Source of the DNA: an uncultured Bacteroidales bacterium
GTDB taxonomy: Bacteria > Bacteroidota > Bacteroidia > Bacteroidales > Paludibacteraceae
Assembly: GCA_900542355.1 (NCBI GenBank)
Contig: UQNE01000001.1
Coordinates: forward strand, 186,001-250,000
Direction: 5' to 3'
DNA length: 64,000 bases
Below, piece by piece: positions 34,533 to 44,298 of the stretch. The translations under genes and the position numbers were made by a program. The notes under the pieces are model-generated. The model did not search any database. It had not been told where the DNA came from and worked only from the letters and a program-made list of their open reading frames with translations. Positions within the stretch are counted from its first letter, which is position 1. Each line of letters begins with the position of its first letter.

Positions 34533-35330
34533 TTAGTCAGCGAGGTCGGTTTTAACGGTCATCAACGGAGCCTTAACCTCTGCGCCAGTTTCGTCCTGGT
34601 CAGCATTGGGCAGAACGCCTACAGAATTCCAATCTTGTTGGATATCGAAACCAATCTTGAACTCGTTCTCGATAGCAACCGGGATGAGTTCGCGGAGGAT
34701 CTGGATTTCAACCATATTGTCGGAGATGATTTGCGATGTTCCGATTGGCAGGTCGCCCTCACCAACGAGTGCACCCCATTTGTCGCTTGCATCGTGGTCT
34801 TTGGTAGGATCAGTCCAGAGCCAGCCTGTAGCACCTACTTCACCCCACCATTTGAATACTGCGGGGTTGTAGTTGCTTGCCAGCACACCGTCATCACCCT
34901 TCGAGAGAATAGCGGTCTCCAAGCATACATCTATGCTACCTACAGCGAACTCGTCCGCATAGCCACCGGTTTTATCGCTGTTGTCAGCATCAATATAGAT
35001 GTGGAACGGTACCGATGAAAGGTCGGTAACCTTAGCAGCATCCCACTCAACAAGGAGGTTGAGATACATCTTGTCGTTGTACACCTTTACGCTCTTGAGG
35101 GCACTACGGTCCTCAACAGGGTTTGCTGCAGAGGTAGTAGTAAATACATATTCTGCGGGTAATTTATCCCAGTCAGCAGCGGATTTGTCCGATGTACTGA
35201 TCTTCGAAACGAACTCGGGTACTTCGGGTTCCGGATCGGGAGTAGGAGTGGGAGTGGGTTCATTTTTTTTGTCACATGCCACGAAAGCAAGTGCTGCTGC
35301 ACACATAAGTGCAAATTGAAACTTTTTCAT
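34533..35330 (-). CDS. SusE/F-position surface lipoprotein
   Basis: This 265-residue lipoprotein (MKKFQFALMCAAALAFVAC, Cys19) has a proline/threonine linker (PTPTPTPDPEPEVP). A single beta-rich domain follows with VKVYNDKMYLNLLVEWDA and HIYIDADNSDKTGGYADEF, which resembles carbohydrate-binding (CBM9/DOMON-like) folds. It has no enzyme motif. Directly downstream of susC and susD, it occupies the place of SusE-type glycan-binding proteins and is probably exposed at the cell surface. It is 50 bp after susD and is followed by a hairpin. Confidence 0.75.
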   Translation of the reverse strand: MKKFQFALMCAAALAFVACDKKNEPTPTPTPDPEPEVPEFVSKISTSDKSAADWDKLPAEYVFTTTSAANPVEDRSALKSVKVYNDKMYLNLLVEWDAAKVTDLSSVPFHIYIDADNSDKTGGYADEFAVGSIDVCLETAILSKGDDGVLASNYNPAVFKWWGEVGATGWLWTDPTKDHDASDKWGALVGEGDLPIGTSQIISDNMVEIQILRELIPVAIENEFKIGFDIQQDWNSVGVLPNADQDETGAEVKAPLMTVKTDLAD

Positions 35331-35380
35331 AATAAAATTGTGTTTTAAATGTTGTTGATTGTAATTGTATGTTGATTGAT

Positions 35381-37057
35381 TTAATATCCAGGGTTTTGTT
35401 GGATACCGCTAACCGTCCATTCCGCATTAGGAATGGGGTATTGGATATGATTGTAGTCGGGTTTGACAATTGCCCAAGGTTGTGCACCCGGGTAGCGACG
35501 ATCCATATCCATATTGTTGCGATAAACATCGAACATTCGATACCCCTCGAACGCGAGTTCCATTCGGCGTTCGTCCATTACGATATCGAAAGCGGACGCA
35601 TAACCGTGCATATTCGTGGTAGAGAACATACCCTCCGCAGGAATACCCGCACGCTTACGGATTACATTGACATCGTCCAACGCCTTTTGGTCCTGACCGA
35701 GTTTGGCATACGCCTCCGCGCGGTTGAGGATGACTTCGCCCCAACGGCTCAATACCGGCGAACAGAGAGTAGGACTACCATCCTGATACCCTAATTTCTT
35801 CACATAGTATTTTGGGAAAGTATTACGTAACTGCATCTGCTGCGTCAGACGCACCAAGCAGTCTTCACCCTTATAATTCACATGATATTCACTATACTCG
35901 CCATTTATAGTCCGTTTCTCAATAGTGTAGGTCTTTCCATCGGCGGTGAAGGTATAGTTTTCACCGACAGGAGTAACGGTAAATGCCAAATCGCTACGAC
36001 CGGTCTGCGCACCACCACCGGGGGTTTCCGGGTCGGGGAAATAAACCAGCAACTTAGACGGGTCAGCATTATTAGCGTATTGGGGTGCAATGAATGCCGT
36101 ATAGCGAACATCACTCGGATAACGCTCATAGAGATACAGCAGCGGGTCAGAGGGATAGATTTCGCCCCATCCACCGCCGTCGCCATTGTACATAGAACCG
36201 GCAGAAGACTGCCCCCTATCATCCACCAACTCATGGGCTACACAGAAAAGGGTCTCCGAGGAGGTCTTTGCATTAGCAAAATAGTTAGCCAAATCGGGAT
36301 CAAGTTTGCTCTCGGGAGTGGCACCATTGAGCATTTCCTCTACAGTAGAGATGACCTCATTGTTCATACCCATATAGAGATAAACACGCGAGAGGAGACC
36401 AAGGGCGGCATCGTGGCTCGGATAGCCCGCATTGCCACGCGATTTACCCATATACTGCGCTGCCAACTTAAGGTCAGCCACAATCTGCTCATACACTTTG
36501 CCTATCGGCTCGCGAGTGGTGGCAGAAGCGGTGCTTGTCATAAGAGGCACCCCCATATTGTCGGTACCCTGACTATATGGTTTGGCATAGAGTGTAACCA
36601 TGTGCAGGTGCATCAACGCACGCATATAGTATGCCTCACCGAGGAGTTGTTTATCCGTCAGGTCCTTTTTCTCAAGGGTCTCAATAACCGTATTCGACAT
36701 ATAGATAACCTTGTATGCCAACATCCAAAGTGTACCTACATTCTTAAGGTTGTCGGTCATCATATATGCTGTAGATTCGTAGAGCGGGTCTTCTGTCTTA
36801 CTACTAAGACAGATATTGTCTGCGGGGAACTCAGCCAACTGGGTATAATGACGCACATACGTATTACCGCTGGCATAGCCGATATACTCCACCTCATCCT
36901 TGAGCATAGCATAGCAACCATCCATAATATACTCTGCACCTGCTTCATCTTGGAGCAACGCATCAGAGTTTAACTCGTCTGACGGGAAGAAATCGAGGCT
37001 GCAACTCGAAAGCAGCAAACCTGCAACAACCGTCATGGATAAAAATATCTTTTTCAT
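35381..37057 (-). CDS. SusD/RagB-family glycan-binding lipoprotein
   Basis: SusD-like lipoproteins form the lid on a SusC transporter and bind the glycan. The 558-residue protein has a lipoprotein signal (LLLSSC, Cys19) and the typical start SLDFFPSDELNSDALLQDEAGAEYIMDGCY. TPR-like helices (LLGEAYYMRALMHLHMVTLYAKPYSQG) and the conserved C-terminal RWGEVILNRAEAYAKLGQ and DERRMELAFEGYRMFDVYRN follow. It comes 21 bp after susC and should be co-transcribed. A second SusD (48695-50374) is closely similar along the whole length. Confidence 0.94.
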   Translation of the reverse strand: MKKIFLSMTVVAGLLLSSCSLDFFPSDELNSDALLQDEAGAEYIMDGCYAMLKDEVEYIGYASGNTYVRHYTQLAEFPADNICLSSKTEDPLYESTAYMMTDNLKNVGTLWMLAYKVIYMSNTVIETLEKKDLTDKQLLGEAYYMRALMHLHMVTLYAKPYSQGTDNMGVPLMTSTASATTREPIGKVYEQIVADLKLAAQYMGKSRGNAGYPSHDAALGLLSRVYLYMGMNNEVISTVEEMLNGATPESKLDPDLANYFANAKTSSETLFCVAHELVDDRGQSSAGSMYNGDGGGWGEIYPSDPLLYLYERYPSDVRYTAFIAPQYANNADPSKLLVYFPDPETPGGGAQTGRSDLAFTVTPVGENYTFTADGKTYTIEKRTINGEYSEYHVNYKGEDCLVRLTQQMQLRNTFPKYYVKKLGYQDGSPTLCSPVLSRWGEVILNRAEAYAKLGQDQKALDDVNVIRKRAGIPAEGMFSTTNMHGYASAFDIVMDERRMELAFEGYRMFDVYRNNMDMDRRYPGAQPWAIVKPDYNHIQYPIPNAEWTVSGIQQNPGY

Positions 37058-37078
37058 ATTCGTCTTTCTTTTTTAGCA

Positions 37079-40000
37079 TTAGAAACTGATTTCTACACCA
37101 CCTTGGAAGGTACGGCCGACAGGATAGGTCTGGGAGTACATACCTGCTAGGTCGTTGGTAGATGTGGTAAGCGTAATTTCAGGGTCCATACCCGAGAACT
37201 TGGTTGCCGTAAAGAGGTTGTCTGCCGAGAAATAAATACGGCAACGCGTCATATAGGCTTTCTTAATAAGTTTGGTCGGGAAATCGTAGCCCACGGTGAG
37301 GTTCTTGATACGGAAGTAAGAGCCATCCTCAAGATAACGAGATGAGATAGCGTTGGAGTTGTGATTACCATTCAGTTGGGACTTTGGGTGAGTAGCGACA
37401 TCGCCTTTCTTCTCCCAACGCGACCAACCTTGTACCGAGTTTTCGATAGACATCTGGTTGTATCCTACATAGGCACCATCGGCATCGGTGGACATACGAG
37501 TGAAGTTGTAAATTTTGTTGCCGTAGGTGAAGTTGGTGTTCACGCTCAAGAAGATACCATTCCAACTGAGTTGGGTATTGAGACCACCCGAGAAGAGGGG
37601 AGTAGCCTTGCCTACCACGTGTGCATTGGTAGCATTGTAATCGTTGGTAGTGGTTTTGTTGCCGTTCTCATCCAAGACATATTGTTCGTTCGCATCCACT
37701 ACATACCACAGCGGGTCGCCATTCTCGGGATTAACACCTGCCCACTCTTTCATATACCAAGAATAGATGTCTTGTCCCTCTTTGACCTGCTGGCTTACGC
37801 TGGAAGCAGTCTGCAAGAACGGACCATTCGGGGTATTAGTAACACGGTTGCGGTTGAAACCGATATTGAAACCGATGTTCCAATTCCATTTGTCGATATT
37901 GAGTACATTTGCATCCAAACGATACTCGATACCCTGGTTGCGAACCGAACCTGCGTTCTGCGTAACCTCGAAGAAACCAGTAGAAGGAGCAACCGGTACA
38001 TTGAGGAGCAGCCCCGTATTATCGGTATTATAGAGGTCGATAGACATATCGATACGATCGATGAAGGTCAGGTCGATACCCACAGCCGCCATATTGGCAG
38101 TCTCCCAATGGAGGAGCGGGTTAGCCAAACGACTCGGCGTAGCCGACACCTTGTTTTGATAGAGGCTGTTGAGCGCATAGGTAGCAAGATATTTGTATGC
38201 GGGGATATTGTTGTTACCCGTGATACCGTACGATGCACGGAGTTTGAGGAAGGAAACAACATCTTGCGATTTCATAAACTCTTCGTTGGAGATGAGCCAC
38301 GAAGCAGCCACCGAGGGGAAATAACCTACACGATTTTTAGGGGCAAAGATACTGCTTGCTTCAGCACGGAAGGTAGCCGTCAAGAAGTAGCGTTTGCCAT
38401 AGTCGTATTGCGCTTGGATAAACGTTGCCCAACTTGCACCCGGAATCTCATAACCACCTACAGAATAAGGAGTGCAGGAATTGAGTGCGTCCACGCCATT
38501 CGGCATACCAGTACCGGCAGCGTTAGTATATTCCGATTTCCATGTGCTGTACTCATAACCGAGCATACCACTGAGGCTGTGCTGCCCCCATTGGCCGTTG
38601 GCTTTGAGGATATTGATTGTACCGAAACTTTTGCTCAATCCGAGACTATTGCTCAGATAACCATTGGCATACTCGGAGTCGAATGCACGCGGGTCGCGGT
38701 ATTCGGTAGATTTGTAGTAGCCTGTGCTGAAAGTGTTAGTAGTCGTAAAATGGAGCCAATCGGTGAAATGTACGTTGAATACAAGCGTACCATTAAAATC
38801 AAAATTATTTGATTTTGCATAGTTGTATTGGGTTGTATTGAGCGCATTCCACTTACTCTGCGACCACCATTTGCCGCCGTTATCGGAACGGGTATCACCA
38901 TTTACATAGAGATATTTGCCTGTAGAGTTGCCGTCAGCATCGAGTTCATAAGGATTATCCCACGGCATCTTGTTGAACGCATCATCAAGCATAGTCCATG
39001 ACGGAGCATAATCAACCGATGACTTGGAGAACGAAGCACGTACACTCATATCGAGCCACTTGGTCAAGTCTGCGTTCATAGAGAACTGACCGCTCACTTT
39101 CTGCATGCCCGTACATTTGAGAGTACCTTCCTCGCCATAGTAACTGAGACCTGCATAGTAGCCGATTTTCTCCGAACCGCCCTTGACGGAAACATAGTAG
39201 TCTTGTACGACACCCGTGCGGAAGAACTCGTCTTGCCAGTTGTAGTCCTGCTCCAAGAGGCTCTTCGGGTATTGGCTATTGAAGACCGTCTTCGAATAGA
39301 GCGACTTGTGGAAATTGTACAACTCGGCAGAATTCATCATCTTATAATTGCTATAGAGGGCTTGTTTGGCACCTGCAGTAGCCTTGATATCGACAGATAG
39401 TTTGTCATTTTTCTTACCCTGCTTGGTGGTAACGACGATGACACCACCTGCAGCCGCAGCACCATAGATACCCGTAGCACCTGCATCTTTGAGGACAGAG
39501 ATTGTCTCAACATCTTGCGGGTTGAACGAAGCACCCATCACACCGTCGACCACATAAACAGGGTCACTCGAAGCAGTAATAGAACCGGTACCACGCACAC
39601 GGATCTGTGCTGCATCACCAGGCTGACCGCCCGCATTGGTAACCTGCACACCTGCCACTTTACCTTGCAACATATTTCCCACATCAGAAGTGGTAACATC
39701 GGTGAGTTGGTCAGCCGAAACGGTAACCACCGCCGATGACAACTCGGCTTTCTTCACCGACGAATACCCCAGGGAGACCACCTCTTGCATCATGATGGCG
39801 TCGGATTGGAGGGTAACGCTCAGGTGAGGAACCGCTTTGTGTTCTTGGGACTTGTAGCCCATAAAGGAGAATACCAACGTAGCACCATTGTCCACCTCAA
39901 TCTCATAGTTACCATCGAAATCGGTGATTGTACCCGTTGTTGTCCCTTTGACTACGATACTTGCTCCCGGCATACCGAGACCGTCCTCAGCAGAGGTTAC

Positions 40001-40081
40001 CTGTCCTTTGACCGTAATTGACGCAAAGGCGGATGTGGTACCCAAGAGCAATGCCATACAAATAACATGAAATGTTTTCAT
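37079..40081 (-). CDS. SusC/RagA-family TonB-dependent receptor
   Basis: This outer-membrane importer takes up oligosaccharides with TonB energy. At exactly 1000 residues, it has a signal peptide, a carboxypeptidase-D-like domain (about 22-105: TVKGQVTSAEDGLGMPGASIVV) and a plug domain with VGNMLQGKVAGVQVTNAGGQPGD, VVDGVMG and ISVLKDAGATGIYGAAAAGG. A 22-stranded barrel follows and ends GRTFQGGVEISF (terminal Phe). It pairs with the SusD gene 21 bp downstream. No separate promoter was found in the 82 bp before it, so expression probably comes from the agaS promoter. Confidence 0.95.
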   Translation of the reverse strand: MKTFHVICMALLLGTTSAFASITVKGQVTSAEDGLGMPGASIVVKGTTTGTITDFDGNYEIEVDNGATLVFSFMGYKSQEHKAVPHLSVTLQSDAIMMQEVVSLGYSSVKKAELSSAVVTVSADQLTDVTTSDVGNMLQGKVAGVQVTNAGGQPGDAAQIRVRGTGSITASSDPVYVVDGVMGASFNPQDVETISVLKDAGATGIYGAAAAGGVIVVTTKQGKKNDKLSVDIKATAGAKQALYSNYKMMNSAELYNFHKSLYSKTVFNSQYPKSLLEQDYNWQDEFFRTGVVQDYYVSVKGGSEKIGYYAGLSYYGEEGTLKCTGMQKVSGQFSMNADLTKWLDMSVRASFSKSSVDYAPSWTMLDDAFNKMPWDNPYELDADGNSTGKYLYVNGDTRSDNGGKWWSQSKWNALNTTQYNYAKSNNFDFNGTLVFNVHFTDWLHFTTTNTFSTGYYKSTEYRDPRAFDSEYANGYLSNSLGLSKSFGTINILKANGQWGQHSLSGMLGYEYSTWKSEYTNAAGTGMPNGVDALNSCTPYSVGGYEIPGASWATFIQAQYDYGKRYFLTATFRAEASSIFAPKNRVGYFPSVAASWLISNEEFMKSQDVVSFLKLRASYGITGNNNIPAYKYLATYALNSLYQNKVSATPSRLANPLLHWETANMAAVGIDLTFIDRIDMSIDLYNTDNTGLLLNVPVAPSTGFFEVTQNAGSVRNQGIEYRLDANVLNIDKWNWNIGFNIGFNRNRVTNTPNGPFLQTASSVSQQVKEGQDIYSWYMKEWAGVNPENGDPLWYVVDANEQYVLDENGNKTTTNDYNATNAHVVGKATPLFSGGLNTQLSWNGIFLSVNTNFTYGNKIYNFTRMSTDADGAYVGYNQMSIENSVQGWSRWEKKGDVATHPKSQLNGNHNSNAISSRYLEDGSYFRIKNLTVGYDFPTKLIKKAYMTRCRIYFSADNLFTATKFSGMDPEITLTTSTNDLAGMYSQTYPVGRTFQGGVEISF

Positions 40082-40163
40082 CTGTACTTATTTTAGGGTT
40101 TGTAATTAGTTTTTTGTTTCCTACGCACCTGCGGTGCGAGAGAAATAAAAGAAATGAAAGAAA

Positions 40164-42038
40164 TTACTTTTTTTCTTTTACTTCCAATAAATAGTTTCCG
40201 ACAAAGTCGGCATTGATAGTCGGGTTATCACCGCTTACCTCGAACTCCAAAGGATTCTCAGCCGTGTAGGTGGTTGCCGTGTAGGTTTTGCCTTTTTCCA
40301 GTCCGCGCAACTCTATCTGCCCCGTGTATTGGTCGGCATAGAACGCGTAGTAGAGGTTGCCATGTTGACGAATGACATGTGCTTCGGGATAGTCGAAACC
40401 ATATGTATATAGGTTCAGATACTCTCCGCGGGCGAGGTCCTTCTCCTTATATATACGCATCCAATGGCGGATGAGTTGTTCTTTCTCGGGTGTAAGGAGG
40501 AAGGATCCCGAAGCATGAGGATTATCTTTCGGATAGGTAAACTTGGTACCGATGACCGAGCCTGTACCTATTTGCGAAGCGAAGTCGGTACCGCCGTCGG
40601 TGAGTTCCACATGGTCGCCATAGTATGCCATCTGCGGAACCATAGCCGCATACGCCTTGCGTTTCATGCGTACTTGTGCCGAAGAAGTCGGGTCGGACGC
40701 CACTGCCTGATTGATAAAAGGCAAGAGATAGTAGTTCATAGAACAACCGCAAGGGCAGACTTGAATGACAGCGTGCGGATGGATGGCACGCGCCTGATTG
40801 TAGATATTCTCGAAATAGGACGGCAGTTTCTCCACCGCCTCTTCCGGATAGTCGAGACCAGAAGCATCGTTGTAGTCGGGCATACAGCAGTTAAGGTGCT
40901 GTCCGTCGATCTTGAGTCCGTCGAAGTTCCACACCTCTAAAAAACGATGCAAGAGATCGTTGGTGTATGCCGTAGTAGCGGGATTGACGGGCGAGAGATA
41001 CCAACTATCCCACCATGTGATATACTCGGGTGCACCCTCGAAAGTGCGGAGCAACATCTCGGGATGCTCACGCAAGATACGGGTATCGGGGTCGGCGGCG
41101 AGAGGAGCCCACCACAGTTTAGCGAACATACCGCGACGGTGTATCTCGTCGGTAAGGCGACGCATATCACGGTCGCCACCCGGGAAACGCGAGTTGGTTT
41201 CCCAATCGCCTTCGGCAATCTGATAGCCATCATCGACATCTACCCAGCGGAAGCCGAGTTGAGCCACTTTGTCGAGCGTACCGATGACCTCATCGATAGT
41301 GAATTGACGCTCGTATCCCCATGCGCACCACACCGGCTCGAATGCTTCGGGTTCGGAGGGTTGCATACAGATATTCTCGTCTTGCTGCATCACTTGAGAG
41401 AAAGTACGGAGGGCATTGAAGAAATCGCCCTGATGCTCATAGCGGAACGCAGAGAAGCAACGAAGGGTATCACCGGTATTGAGGTGGAGCGGCTCTTCGT
41501 ACTCGTAGCGGAGCGCCATAGTAACTTGGTTATCACAGCGTTTCCACTCGACAGGCATAGAAATCATACGCAAGACCGGTTCGAACAATCCGATTGCCAC
41601 ACCGCCATTGCGTGTCCACAGGTCAATCATCGGAATACCGCCTCCGTAGTCGCAGTTGTTCATACCGAGGTAGTTCTGCTTAGAGAAACCCTCACGGACA
41701 GGCAGTACCCAATCGAGGCGGGCAGATGTAGAGGAGGGTTGGAGACTCCAAACGACTGTATCTTTGGGCGTTACGGCCGTGCGGCACATCTCGTAGGCAC
41801 GCACCGTAATCGGTTTACCGAGGTTGACATAGTAGGTCTCGATACGAGTGAGACCCGGGTACTGCGGCACGGGGGTAAGCGTTTGATGCTTTTCTACGAT
41901 GACTCCGTTCTCGTTGTACGGGAACTGAGTCATCGTAGCCGCATCACACTCGAGCAGATCGGTCTCCGCTTTGGGCGAAGAACAACCTGCAGCAAGTGCT
42001 ACAATACCAATTACTACTAACCAACAAACTTTTTTCAT
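40164..42038 (-). CDS. GH36-family alpha-galactosidase-type lipoprotein
   Basis: The enzyme should release alpha-linked galactose or N-acetylgalactosamine at the cell surface or in the periplasm. The 624-residue lipoprotein (IVALAAGC, Cys19) has an N-terminal beta-sandwich domain (about 40-230) and a (beta/alpha)8 barrel. The barrel carries WVDVDDGYQIAEGDW, AKLWWAPLAADP, the nucleophile motif GLKIDGQHLN (Asp378), and the acid/base region VASDPTSSAQVRMKR (Asp449). A C-terminal beta domain ends the protein. GH36 includes both alpha-galactosidase and alpha-N-acetylgalactosaminidase; the AgaS-type gene in the same operon favours the amino-sugar version, but the sequence alone does not decide. Confidence 0.85.
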   Translation of the reverse strand: MKKVCWLVVIGIVALAAGCSSPKAETDLLECDAATMTQFPYNENGVIVEKHQTLTPVPQYPGLTRIETYYVNLGKPITVRAYEMCRTAVTPKDTVVWSLQPSSTSARLDWVLPVREGFSKQNYLGMNNCDYGGGIPMIDLWTRNGGVAIGLFEPVLRMISMPVEWKRCDNQVTMALRYEYEEPLHLNTGDTLRCFSAFRYEHQGDFFNALRTFSQVMQQDENICMQPSEPEAFEPVWCAWGYERQFTIDEVIGTLDKVAQLGFRWVDVDDGYQIAEGDWETNSRFPGGDRDMRRLTDEIHRRGMFAKLWWAPLAADPDTRILREHPEMLLRTFEGAPEYITWWDSWYLSPVNPATTAYTNDLLHRFLEVWNFDGLKIDGQHLNCCMPDYNDASGLDYPEEAVEKLPSYFENIYNQARAIHPHAVIQVCPCGCSMNYYLLPFINQAVASDPTSSAQVRMKRKAYAAMVPQMAYYGDHVELTDGGTDFASQIGTGSVIGTKFTYPKDNPHASGSFLLTPEKEQLIRHWMRIYKEKDLARGEYLNLYTYGFDYPEAHVIRQHGNLYYAFYADQYTGQIELRGLEKGKTYTATTYTAENPLEFEVSGDNPTINADFVGNYLLEVKEKK

Positions 42039-42085
42039 TTGTTTTTGCTTTTATAGTTGTTACAGACACTATAGACACTATGAAA

Positions 42086-43189
42086 TTACTTGTATTCCTG
42101 CAAGATACGGGTAGCGTTCTTGTTGTAAATTTTCTCAAGCACCGAGTCGGGGAGATAGAATCCCGACAGAGCCCAATGGTAGTTGAAATCGTGGATGTAG
42201 AAATGCTCATCGGCCGTTTCAAACACACGGAATATATTGCGATACATATCCGCCCCCATACCATTGTCGGTACCAAAGAGAACACGGTCCTGATACTTGA
42301 TAAGGAAGTCGCGTGTAGCGCGCGGTGTCTGCGCAGCCTCTGCCACACGTGCTGCAATATCCACGTAGAGATTGGGATATTTATCCAACAATGCCCCCAA
42401 ACGCGGCAGGTCCTGGTTCATATTAAGGTAGTGGCACGCGATAAAGATAGTATTGGGGTTCTCGCGCACAGCATTCTCGAAGGAGGTCATCAGACCATTG
42501 TATCCGAGACAGCCCGCAGCCGTGGTGTCCACATGCCAGACAGCACCGTTTGGCAGACCATCGTTGTATCGGTCCTGCGGGAGATACATCCAATAGGGTT
42601 CTGCGATATGAATGGATATGGGCATATGCAGTTCCCCACACTTGGTCAGCACAGGGTGCAGACGGGGGTCATCGAGGTGGATTCCGCGTCCTTCAGTGGG
42701 GCGTGCGTAGAGGTCTCCCTCTCCCTTATCGCCCATCTCACCTACACCGATAGCGCCAAGGGCGTGGCATTTCTCGAGGTATGCAATTGCCTCGTCGGCA
42801 GAACCATCTTGGAGCATTTGTGTATAGTCGAAACAGCACCAGAACCTGAAACGGTCCGGATAATCGGCATAACGCTCAATCACGCTCTCCAACGGGTCGC
42901 CAATCCACGAACAATGCATGATGTGGGTCTCGGAGATACCACAAGCGTCCATTGTCTTCACCCACTCTGCGACCTCTTCTTTGGAAGTAGCATAGTCGTG
43001 GGAGTGGAAGTCGATGACAGGGAACTTGCCTTTCTCAATATATGTCTCGGGAATGTTATTCACATTGACGGGACGATAGTCATTGAGCAAGATAGTATCC
43101 ATCGGACTATTCACCTGCTTTTGCGCAGGTTGGTTTGTGCAAGCCACCATCGCCAAGGCAGCAAGACTGAATATAAAAAGTTTTTTCAT
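42086..43189 (-). CDS. amidohydrolase-family (Amidohydro_2) lipoprotein
   Basis: This TIM-barrel metal hydrolase has the motif VIDFHSHDY (metal His pair), a central His in ISIHIAEPYW and in FIACHYLNMN, and a late Asp in VLFGTDNGMGAD. The 367-residue chain starts with a lipoprotein signal (LAMVAC, Cys17), so it acts outside the cytoplasm. This family hydrolyses or decarboxylates varied small substrates. A role as the missing cytoplasmic GalNAc-6-phosphate deacetylase is unlikely because of the export signal and the family difference. It lies between the PfkB kinase gene and the GH36 gene. Confidence 0.78.
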   Translation of the reverse strand: MKKLFIFSLAALAMVACTNQPAQKQVNSPMDTILLNDYRPVNVNNIPETYIEKGKFPVIDFHSHDYATSKEEVAEWVKTMDACGISETHIMHCSWIGDPLESVIERYADYPDRFRFWCCFDYTQMLQDGSADEAIAYLEKCHALGAIGVGEMGDKGEGDLYARPTEGRGIHLDDPRLHPVLTKCGELHMPISIHIAEPYWMYLPQDRYNDGLPNGAVWHVDTTAAGCLGYNGLMTSFENAVRENPNTIFIACHYLNMNQDLPRLGALLDKYPNLYVDIAARVAEAAQTPRATRDFLIKYQDRVLFGTDNGMGADMYRNIFRVFETADEHFYIHDFNYHWALSGFYLPDSVLEKIYNKNATRILQEYK

Positions 43190-43238
43190 ATCGTTGATTT
43201 TAGGGTATTCTATTTATTTAGTAAAAACGGCTTTATCC

Positions 43239-43282
43239 TTCGTGTATCTCTCGTATATCATTCGTATATCTCATGTAGAGGA
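43239..43282 (+). repeat. 4 x 11-bp array between the kinase and amidohydrolase genes
   Basis: Units TTCGTGTATCT, CTCGTATATCA, TTCGTATATCT and CATGTAGAGGA keep an 11-bp phase. Confidence 0.75.
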
Positions 43283-43287
43283 TAGCA

Positions 43288-44229
43288 TCAGGCTTCAAAA
43301 CCGAAACGTTCCTTTGCGATACGCTCCACCTCTTCGCGCGAGGTAAAAGCGGCTGTTCCGCCGGCGGCGGTGGTATTGACTGCGCCTGTCATGTTACCAT
43401 AGCGTTGGCAATCGGTAAGCGATGCACTTTGTACGAACTGTGCGATAAAACCGGAGTTGAACGAATCGCCTGCCCCGATAGCATCTACTACTTGCGTATT
43501 GAGCATAGCCGTCTGCTGCCGGCGTACACCATCTTTGGTAAGCAAGAGCGAACCGCGGCTGCCCTGCTTGATAACAGCGGCATTGATGTAAGGAAGGATT
43601 TTCTCGACAGCCTCATCCACCGTTTTGCTGCGTGTAAGAGCGCATAGTTCTTTCTCGTTGGGCATAAAGACAGAGATGAGCGGGAGCACCTCACGATAGT
43701 CGAGGTCCCATTTCTCGGTAGGGTCCCACTGGGTATCGAGCGAGGTGGTAACGCCGTTCTCGCGTGCCAGGCGGAGTATCTGCATAAGGTCGCGCTTGAG
43801 GGCGGACTGCATAAAGACAGACGAGATATGGATATGTTTGGTATTGCGGAATATGTCAGGATTGATGTCGGACAATCCCATGGCGTCCATAGCCCCCTGG
43901 TAGGTAAGGTTAGCACGGTCTTCGTCGTAGTTCATACAGATAGTAGCCCCCGTAGCATACTTGTCGGTACGGATGAGATACCCTGTATCCACTTTTTTGG
44001 CACGCAGGCTCTGCTCGACAAGGTCGCCGAAGGAGTCGTTGCCAATCATACCGCAGAATGCCACTTTCACCCCGAGTGCGGCAGCATTGGCGGCAAAGAT
44101 AGCCGTAGAACTGCCCAAAGTGAGGGTCATTTGGTGCGCAAATTTCTCTTTGCCAACCTCGGGAAAGCCCTCTATTTGGTTGAGGATAAGATCGACATTG
44201 AGTTCACCAAGCGCAATAATATCAAACAT
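43288..44229 (-). CDS. PfkB-family sugar kinase
   Basis: This cytoplasmic sugar kinase has the two PfkB signatures: an N-terminal LGSSTAIFAANAAALGVKVAF with the following GMIGNDSFG, and the ATP/anion-hole motif VVDAIGAGDSFNSGF. The family catalytic base is the Asp of GAGD. The open frame reaches 44238, but MFDIIALGELNVDLIL at 44229 is the usual start; the length is then 313. In this operon the expected substrate is tagatose-6-phosphate, or galactosamine/GalNAc. Sequence alone cannot choose. A 13-bp hairpin lies between this gene and the aldolase gene upstream. Confidence 0.88.
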   Translation of the reverse strand: MFDIIALGELNVDLILNQIEGFPEVGKEKFAHQMTLTLGSSTAIFAANAAALGVKVAFCGMIGNDSFGDLVEQSLRAKKVDTGYLIRTDKYATGATICMNYDEDRANLTYQGAMDAMGLSDINPDIFRNTKHIHISSVFMQSALKRDLMQILRLARENGVTTSLDTQWDPTEKWDLDYREVLPLISVFMPNEKELCALTRSKTVDEAVEKILPYINAAVIKQGSRGSLLLTKDGVRRQQTAMLNTQVVDAIGAGDSFNSGFIAQFVQSASLTDCQRYGNMTGAVNTTAAGGTAAFTSREEVERIAKERFGFEA

Positions 44230-44253
44230 AGATTGCAAAGTTTAGGAGTAAAA

Positions 44254-44289
44254 GGTTTATGGAGCCATGGAGCCACGGCTCCATAAACC
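44254..44289 (-). terminator. hairpin between the aldolase and kinase genes
   Basis: GGTTTATGGAGCC (44254-44266) pairs perfectly with GGCTCCATAAACC (44277-44289), 13 bp, around a 10-nt loop. It has no T-run, so a partial terminator, an RNA-stability element or a processing site are all possible. Confidence 0.55.
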
Positions 44290-44298
44290 GAGAACAAA

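Noticed and set aside
37361..38812. 483-residue ORF opposite to susC
   Set aside because: Antisense shadow of a clear SusC gene; composition and lack of motifs are as expected for a shadow frame.
42086..43189. GalNAc-6-phosphate deacetylase (AgaA) as identity of the amidohydrolase
   Set aside because: It has a lipoprotein signal and Amidohydro_2 features, not NagA/AgaA motifs; a cytoplasmic phosphate-sugar enzyme is not expected outside the cell.
41996..43285. 429-residue ORF opposite to the amidohydrolase gene
   Set aside because: Antisense shadow; no domains seen.
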